64,000 nucleotides of DNA from the NCBI GenBank assembly GCA_030142905.1, contig JASJOG010000502.1, positions 62,001 to 126,000 on the forward strand. The letters are read 5' to 3'. Origin of the DNA: Heliopora coerulea (taxonomy: Eukaryota; Cnidaria; Anthozoa; Scleralcyonacea; Helioporidae). The position numbers were made by a program, and so were the translations under genes. How positions within the stretch are numbered: the stretch's first letter is position 1; each line of letters starts with the position of its first letter. Below, piece after piece: positions 58,179-64,000 of the stretch. The notes under the pieces were generated by a model. That model was not told the DNA's origin. It saw only the letters and a list, made by a program, of their open reading frames with translations, and ran no database searches.

Positions 58179-58528
58179 CTATCCGGGAATAACGCTTTTA
58201 GCGTTGTTCTCTACAGTCATCGACTGAGGGTCGGCTAAAAGTGGCAAAGAGCCAGCTAAAGTTACCTTAATGGCAGTATCGATGGAATTTCTGGTTGTGA
58301 GATCATCGATTTCGGTCAGGTGAATTGACAGTTGGTCTTCTTCAAACTCTGCGAAAGTACGGGACCTTTGCCCGCTTTTGTGCGAAAATTCATTTAATTT
58401 GGAATCAATGTCCGTGACGCGAGTGGTCCAAACCACAAATTGTTTGTTCATAGTATCGATACTTTCCAAAATCTTGGTCATCGGGTCCTCTTTTGAGTTG
58501 AGGTAATTTTCGCATCTTCGTTTGTGTT
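58179..58528 (-). CDS. Hypothetical coiled-coil-like protein fragment
   Basis: Minus strand: RRCENYLNSKEDPMTKILES, TMNKQFVVWTTRVTDIDSKL, then FAEFEEDQLSIHLTEIDDL. The heptad-like spacing of hydrophobic residues suggests a coiled coil, as in retroelement Gag or L1 ORF1 proteins, but I cannot name a family. The upstream (higher-coordinate) end is cut by a fold-back element, which supplies the first dozen residues of the longest frame. Probably a retroelement relic. Confidence 0.4.
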
Positions 58529-58690
58529 TAAAGTAAATGGTTTGAACCAGGGAGAATCGTAACATTTTTGAGGAAGTTGATCGTCCAGGTTAGTGTAGTC
58601 TTGAGAAAGACTGTTGGTTGAAGTGACTGACGTTTCGACAGCCTTAGCGGCGGTCATCTTCAGAGTCAAAAGGTCTTTTGACTCTGAAGA
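58527..58690. mobile_element. Fold-back family copy (partial)
   Basis: AAAGTAAATGGTTTGAACC at its left end, GATCGTCCAGGTTAGTGTAG and ACTGACGTTTCGACAGCC match 28954-29080. The right arm is lost except for a short CAGAGTCAAAAG/CTTTTGACTCTG hairpin. Confidence 0.8.
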
Positions 58691-58858
58691 TGAAGATGAC
58701 CGAAAAAAACCGAGTGAACCGATTTTTTTTAGAACGCGTTCGAAACAACAGTTAAAAACATGCATGATGGCTGATGACGCTACCCGTACAAGACTTTAGC
58801 TTCAAAAACAAATATATTAATTAATTATAAAAACAACGTGATTACGAAGTACGAACTA

Positions 58859-59462
58859 ACGGGTGGTGACTAAAAAAGTGGACAAAATTGATAAGCTTGA
58901 AGTCAAAGCAACGATGCATATGACGACTACACCACAAACGCTGGTAATGTTCAACAATTTATTTCAATTTTCTCGAAATGTATCCACAGGAGTATTCTGG
59001 GTGATGTGTCAGCGGCTTTCCTTAACTTTGTCTTAACTGGTGACATTATATCCTGGACTACTTTCCAATCAAGCTCACGGGGACATTCGTTTATCCGCAA
59101 AAGGTGTCAACTTTTCAGCTTTTTGTCCACTCCAAACTTCCTTTCTGTTGTATTCCTTTATTGAAAGCTTTTGAGGATTTTATATAAACTGCTTCGAACT
59201 ATTCCTCGCTTTTTAAAATGGTTTACAGTACAAGCAACACCCATATCGCTATGGACTTGGTAAAAATTTACAACGAGATCTCTTCTCTGTTTAAACCTCC
59301 ACCCATTCATCGTCGATGTAGTGCACTTCAGGTTTAAGTTGTGTGAGCAATGCTTACTAGGGTAACAAGGCCTGCACCTCCAGGCCATTTGACCAAAATC
59401 CCACTGTTTTAGTATGGAAAAAAAATTCATGCGAACTTTGTCCACTTTTAGTCACCACCCGT
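58859..59462 (-). mobile_element. Tc1/mariner-type MITE with HTH remnant
   Basis: The TIR ACGGGTGGTGACTAAAAAAG at 58859 is mirrored at 59462 (about 28 bp, through GTGGACAAA); TA flanks both ends (58857-58858, 59463-59464). On the minus strand a fragment encodes WRFKQRRDLVVNFYQVHSDM and RGIVRSSLYKIL, the helix-turn-helix start of a mariner-type transposase. The catalytic part is deleted. Confidence 0.85.
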
Positions 59463-60751
59463 TACGAAGAAATGTGCAGTATATACAGTAAGATAAGATT
59501 TACAATAAGATTTAAACATTTCATATTATTGTTTACAAGTATCGCATTTACTATTTACAAATAACACACAAGCCGACAAGCGTCTTATAAGTTCTCGGCC
59601 AGGAACACAAGCTTATCGACTCTCTCAGGCATCAGCTGTGCTTGTGCCGGAGTACTAACTTGTCATGCTTTACTAAAAAGTCTCTCCGACGGCGAACTGT
59701 TTGCTTGGATGGAAAGATATCTTCTTGCTAATTGGCACAGCAACGGTAGTCGTTTCGCGTTTAGCTTCCGCCATTGAAGAGGATCGTCATCTCCGTCAAT
59801 AACTGGAAATGCAGAGATGTAGCTTTCGATTACTTTGGAGAGAAGATCACGCGGGGAGACAGCTGGCTACGTCCTTTCTGACTTCTTGAGGCTTGTTAAC
59901 GCTCCAAGACTGAGTTTGGCTTTCTTCGGCACAGGCATAGGCAGGATATCTTCTTCAACAGGCAATTCTAGAAAAACAGCATTTTTCAAGAGCTCTTCCT
60001 TAACTTCATCAAGTTGTGATTGTTCATTCTCATCTTGGTCAGTGTCCATCGACGCTCCTAAAAATTCAGTCTTATATCCTGGATCCAAAAAGGATGCAAC
60101 ATTCATCAAAAGCTCCATGGAAGGATCGACATAACGAGATTTTAACCTTCTCAGGACCTCCTCCTTGATTTCCACTGTCAGTGTTAAATCATCATCCTGA
60201 CGTGCCAACTCTGTCTTTGACAGGCGGTGAAGGATTGGTTTCAGCGCGCTGATGGTGACGTACTTGCTCGCTGACATGATATCGGTAAATTCCTTGAGTG
60301 AACCAAGTGCTTTATCATTGAACTCCAAAACCTCCAAGTCTTCCCACTCTGGCCCCAACTACGACGTGTCCTTGTCGTTGCCAACAACCTTCCTTATGGC
60401 CTTCTTGTTGCCCAGTACTCGGCTTATCATGTGCTGCGTTGAACCCCAGCGAACTGAGCACATCTAAAAACAGTGACACAACAGAGAGAATTAATCTATG
60501 GATTATGGAATTGTGTTAACTTAAAAAAATACATATTTAATTCTAAAGTAAAATAAAAACATATATAACACTGCAACAGTGTAATCACATCGTTTGAAAT
60601 ATCTGTCTATGGTATATAAGCCATATTCTGTTTACTCACCGACATCAAATTCTTAAACTTTTGTTCCGGTTGCTCAGGAACTTGAGCGGTGGCAAGATCT
60701 CTTCTTCTCTTCCAGCTTGTTCCGAAAGCTGCCACGATCTTCTTGCAAATA

Positions 60752-61778
60752 CAGTCGCAGCCGCTTATAAGCAAGTCGCTTATATGCAAAAACCGTTTAT
60801 ATGCAAAGATTTTGGAAATCCAAAACCAAACCTTAAGAAAATTCCTTTTTTTAATCCGCTTATATGCAAATCGCTTATATGCAAAAGTCGGTTATATGCA
60901 AAAGAAAAATTGAAAATTTCGCGCTAAAATCGCTTATATGCAAAGAAAAATTTTCAATACATTACTGCAAATCCTTCTTTCCTTTCAAAAGTATTTCAAT
61001 GTGTCAATGATTGGAAACAGTAGAAAACCAAGATGCTTGCGCGGTTGCAAAACTTTACCGTGTACGAAGATGCGAGCGAATTTTCTAAGACGTTCGATTT
61101 GCTGGATGCTATGAATACGATTGTCGCCTGCGCCTGCTGGTCTGAGATAACCACAAAAACAATCGCAAACTGTTTCCGCCATGCAGGTATTGTGTCCAAA
61201 TATGATGGCGATGAAGATTCGTGGGCGGAAGATGATGATATTCCGTTGGCTCAACTGTTGGGTGCTCCACGTGGTATGGATCAGCAAACTTTCGATGAAA
61301 TTATATCTGCAGACAACTTTCTCGAAACAGCGCCACCAATTGATGAGAACTCAATAATCAACGAGTAACAAAGCATCCAAGAGAGTGACGACGAACCTGA
61401 ACCAAAGCCCGTAATAACTCATGCTCAATTTATTTCTAATTTAGCCGACATGAAGGACTATCTTTGTTTGCACGGCTTCAAAGACTGGAAATCATTCAAC
61501 TCTCTTTCAAATATTTCCACCGACGTGTGTTCAAATGTTGCAAAAAAGCAAACATTAATTGTTATTTCCAAACCTAAGAACAGCTATCTTGTATATTTTA
61601 GTTTATTAATAAATACAATTTTTTTCTGGTTTTGGTATTTAATCTTTGGTCATTTTTCTATTATGCCAATGATTTTGCTGGATGCGCGTCCTGGGAACGA
61701 ATCTGTTTATATGCAAAATCCGCTTATATGCAAAAATTGAGTTGGCAAAAAGGATTTGCATATAAGCGGCGGCGACTG
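60752..61778. mobile_element. pogo/Tigger-like element E inserted in the hAT gene
   Basis: The TIR CAGTCGCAGCCGCTTATAAG starts at 60752 and the complement of CAGTCGCCGCCGCTTATATG ends at 61778; TA flanks at 60750-60751 and 61779-61780. GCTTATATGCAAA-type motifs are iterated at both ends, as in element D, so E and D are the same family. Removing E rejoins the hAT frame (RALD to CKKIVAAF). Confidence 0.93.
61033..61560 (+). pseudogene. C-terminal part of a pogo/Tigger transposase (element E)
   Basis: KTFDLLDAMNTIVACACWSE, TTKTIANCFRHAGIVSKYDG and an acidic stretch end at TAA 61366-61368; the frame then continues as EPEPKPVITHAQFISNLADM and MKDYLCLHGFKDWKSFN. The NCFRHAG motif is typical of the region after the third catalytic Asp in Tigger-like proteins. 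N-terminal DNA-binding and catalytic parts are deleted. Confidence 0.75.
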
Positions 61779-62334
61779 TATCTAATGCACGACCAACCCT
61801 CGATTTGTTTTTATAACGGGTTCGTGATTGCGAGGTGGAGGTTATGACCAAAACACGGCATGTTTGTCCATCCGATGTCTCTACAAGCTTTCTTGATGTT
61901 CGCTCCATTATCAGTTGTTATGGCGATTTGTTTTTCAGCGTTCAGCTTCCAATGCACAGCATGTCGTTCATTGTCTCGCCCAGTTGTTCAGCGGTATGGT
62001 CTTCAGGCACAAATTTTGTTCCAAGGTTTCTCCATCGTAGATTCCAGTCAGACTGTCCAATGCAACGTGTACCCCATATAGGGCGTCAGGCCACGGTAAG
62101 ACCACATATCAGCTGTCGGTAAGACCACATATCAGCACCTACAGATAAGCGGCAGTGTTATAAAGTAAACTTCGTGCAAGCAAGGTCAAAAGTTAGATCT
62201 TTTTAGCAATGCTTTGGCGGTGATGTAGACATCGATGTATTGTTTTTATTGAACTCAAATAGTATCCAAACGGTTTTAGCTGACAAAGCTTTTATTTATG
62301 ATTTAGTTTTTATATTAGATACATAAGAGCTTGG

Positions 62335-62795
62335 AAATATCTTAAGATGATAGATTAACGATCGTCAAACTCTATACTCAGAAATCGCCTAGGGCTCAGA
62401 AATCGTTTTTATGAGTATAATGCTTGACGTTCGTTCATCTATCATTTTAAGATTTAGCTTTTGCAGTTTAATTTAGCTTTTGCAGTTTCTGAGCCCCGTC
62501 TGGGGCTCAGAAATCATTTTCTGAGTATTGAGCTTGAAGATCGTTCATCTACCTTAATATATTCAAGCTCTCATGTTTCTCAAACATTAAACTGCATCAA
62601 TCTTTATTAATATATAGTGGCTTCCGCTTAGGTCGCACATATATATCGAACTTGCACCTTAGCTCACCATCTGAGTCTTGGTAGCTCAATGGTTAGAGCG
62701 TCTCATCGGTCATCAGAAGTTTGCGGGTTCGATCCCCGTCTGGGGCTCAGAAATCATTTTCTGAGTATCGAGCTTGAAGATCGTTCTTCTATCAT
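62335..62795 (+). mobile_element. SINE family A: one full and two partial copies
   Basis: 62655-62795 is full (GGTAGCTCAATGGTTAGAGC, GGGTTCGATCCCCG, then the GAGTATCGAGCTTG tail). 62335-62480 and 62490-62560 hold tail and leader pieces, including GTGGCTTCCGCTTAGGTCGC at about 62607-62630 shared with the 37-kb cluster. Confidence 0.8.
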
Positions 62796-62943
62796 CTTAA
62801 GATTTAGCTTTTCATATAATGTTTTCCGTAAAAGTATGCATATGAAAAAGGCCTATTATTCAAAAATAAACAAGACGTTGACCATAAAGGCATACGAGCC
62901 TCGAAATTCTTTTAGTAATATTCTTTTTTGTCGCATTTTGTAG

Positions 62944-62991
62944 AGGTCGTTGAAGAATTTAAGAAAGAAATATCTGAAAGTGCAAGAGCAG
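62944..62991 (+). CDS. Possible isolated exon
   Basis: Acceptor TTTTGTAG at 62936-62943, donor AGCAG|GTAAAC at 62992, and an open frame between them reading VVEEFKKEISESARAG. Splice sites are good and the peptide looks like a charged helix. No partner exon was identified; it could belong to a gene running off the right edge, to the kinase gene 34 kb upstream, or be chance. Confidence 0.3.
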
Positions 62992-64000
62992 GTAAACATT
63001 TGTTATACGGTATCACTACGTACATATGTGGCGTTTCTTTTCTGGCTATGTAAGTGTCCACTACTACGGTTGGTGGTTGCTGTTATCTGCGCCGGTTTAG
63101 AATTTTATGTGAAAATACCCGGGAAAGTGAAAGGTTGTGCGGAAAATCATTGCCTTGAAAGGATACTTTTTAGGACGTTTGTTGGAAAGCCTTACTTAAA
63201 CAACGTCCACATGTACCCGTTTTCAAGTTTATGCGTTTTCATTTAACTAAAAACTCGTCAAAATTGTGTCCACACGAGCATTTTTGTATCGTATTCGCCA
63301 GTCCACACGGCAACGCTAAAATCGATAGGAATGTTAATTAAATCATGTCTGACTAATCAAAATTACTGATCTCGATATTGGTCTTTATGTTAGAGAACTG
63401 GGTCCAACACCGTTTTCAAAAGTTTCCACTTTCAGAGAGGTTTTCGAAAGTCTACGTTTCCGGTGGAAACGACTCCTCCCGCTAATCGGTTACGTGTGAA
63501 CAGAAGGCTAAAACGGATAAAAAAGTACGCCTTTTCCGAAGAAAATGCTTACGTGTTGACGGGGCCTTAGACTCTCATTTAGCCAGGTCACCGTAATAAA
63601 GTCCTGCCCTCTGAAAGATTACTACCTTGCTTTAACTCAGCAATCCATTTTCTTGCATGTCAGAAAATTTCAAAATGTCTTGAATGTAAACGATCTGCGA
63701 CTATATCCCACTTCTGATGTTCACACTTCAGCAGCATGTCTTTCATTAAATAAATACAGCATGTTACGTAAACTGATTTGATATAGTACTTTTTTGAAAA
63801 GGCTATTGAAAAACCTGTAGCGTTGTCGGTATCCCAGCATTTTTGTTACGGCTTCCAAAGCGTAAGAATATTTTTTCATTTACTTTCACCGTGATAAAAC
63901 TATTAGTAAAAATACTTCTGAAATTTTGAATGTTTGAATTAAATGTCATTGAGTTGAGCGCAAAAACGCCTTGACTTCTCCGCAAATTTAGACTTAGTTT
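62992..64000. other. No gene seen
   Basis: No domain-bearing ORF. 63270-63570 has repeated GTGTCCACACG/GTTTTC motifs reminiscent of a MITE but ends could not be defined. Confidence 0.5.

Larger units (their letters stand above)
59588..62135 (-). pseudogene. ZBED-type hAT transposase, split by pogo element E
   Basis: Minus strand. From 62135 down: ADMWSYRGLTPYMGYTLHW, GTKFVPEDHTAEQLGETMND, ITTDNGANIKKACRDIGW, CFGHNLHLAI, RVGRALD; then pogo element E (61778-60752); then CKKIVAAFGTSWKRRRDLAT and KFKNLMS. An intron (donor GTGAGT near 60638, acceptor TTTTTAG near 60467) leads to CSVRWGSTQHMISRVLGN, LGPEWEDLEVLEF, KEFTDIMSASKYVTISALKP, VASFLDPGYKTEFL, and the dimerisation end [20 protein letters not shown]...[11 protein letters not shown] with LVFLAENL near 59588. 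Frameshifts and stops are scattered (for example TAG before LGPEWED). The BED finger N-terminus is not seen. Confidence 0.85.

Overview
The window is animal (metazoan) nuclear DNA, most probably from a cnidarian such as a stony coral or sea anemone. This is inference from GT-AG spliceosomal introns, AT-rich intergenic DNA, tRNA-derived SINEs, TTAGGG-type repeats and the particular mix of mobile elements (R2-like RLE retrotransposons, DIRS, pogo, hAT, Harbinger, a hammerhead-ribozyme repeat). No prokaryotic features are present.

One host gene can be supported. A PIM-like serine/threonine kinase is encoded on the + strand in exons at 3222-3364, 4988-5096, 7248-7295, 8374-8791 and 28795-28955, with a possible earlier exon at 996-1129. 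It shows the glycine loop, VAIK lysine, HRDVKLDN catalytic loop, DFG and the PPEY/P+1 segment. The 20-kb intron 8792-28794 is filled with transposons. The gene shows possible decay or remodelling: a phase clash between two exons, a 69-bp palindrome inside the catalytic exon, and a fold-back element that supplies the current stop codon.

Layout. 1-8.8 kb: kinase 5' exons, a repeat later re-used in the big intron, a TIR-flanked TTAGGG/CCCTAA array, a pogo element carrying a HIRAN-like gene, and a decayed hammerhead-ribozyme repeat. 8.8-28.8 kb: the giant intron, with an RT pseudogene, a LINE broken by another LINE tail and by a mariner, a duplicated 1-kb block, three R2-like elements in a row joined at ATAAT tails, and a repeat with an intact-looking hammerhead ribozyme. 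28.8-36 kb: last visible kinase exon, a DIRS-like retroelement split by a second HIRAN-bearing pogo element, and a long-TIR element split by a pogo relic. 36-50 kb: mostly SINEs, MITEs, minisatellites and one TIR-flanked unknown ORF. 50-57 kb: a Harbinger-like relic with a MADF gene, then a near-complete pogo element (HIRAN gene divergent from transposase) split by a 3.5-kb hAT with a perfect 8-bp target duplication. 57-64 kb: a mariner MITE, a ZBED-type hAT split by another pogo relic, SINEs, and little else.

The window is therefore a nested transposon record in and beside a kinase gene. The two most interesting items are (i) a HIRAN-domain-like accessory gene carried by three different pogo-like elements, kept in two of them after loss of transposase, each family having its own iterated subterminal motif, and (ii) a type-I hammerhead ribozyme with all core bases, paired with a second copy whose catalytic half is gone.
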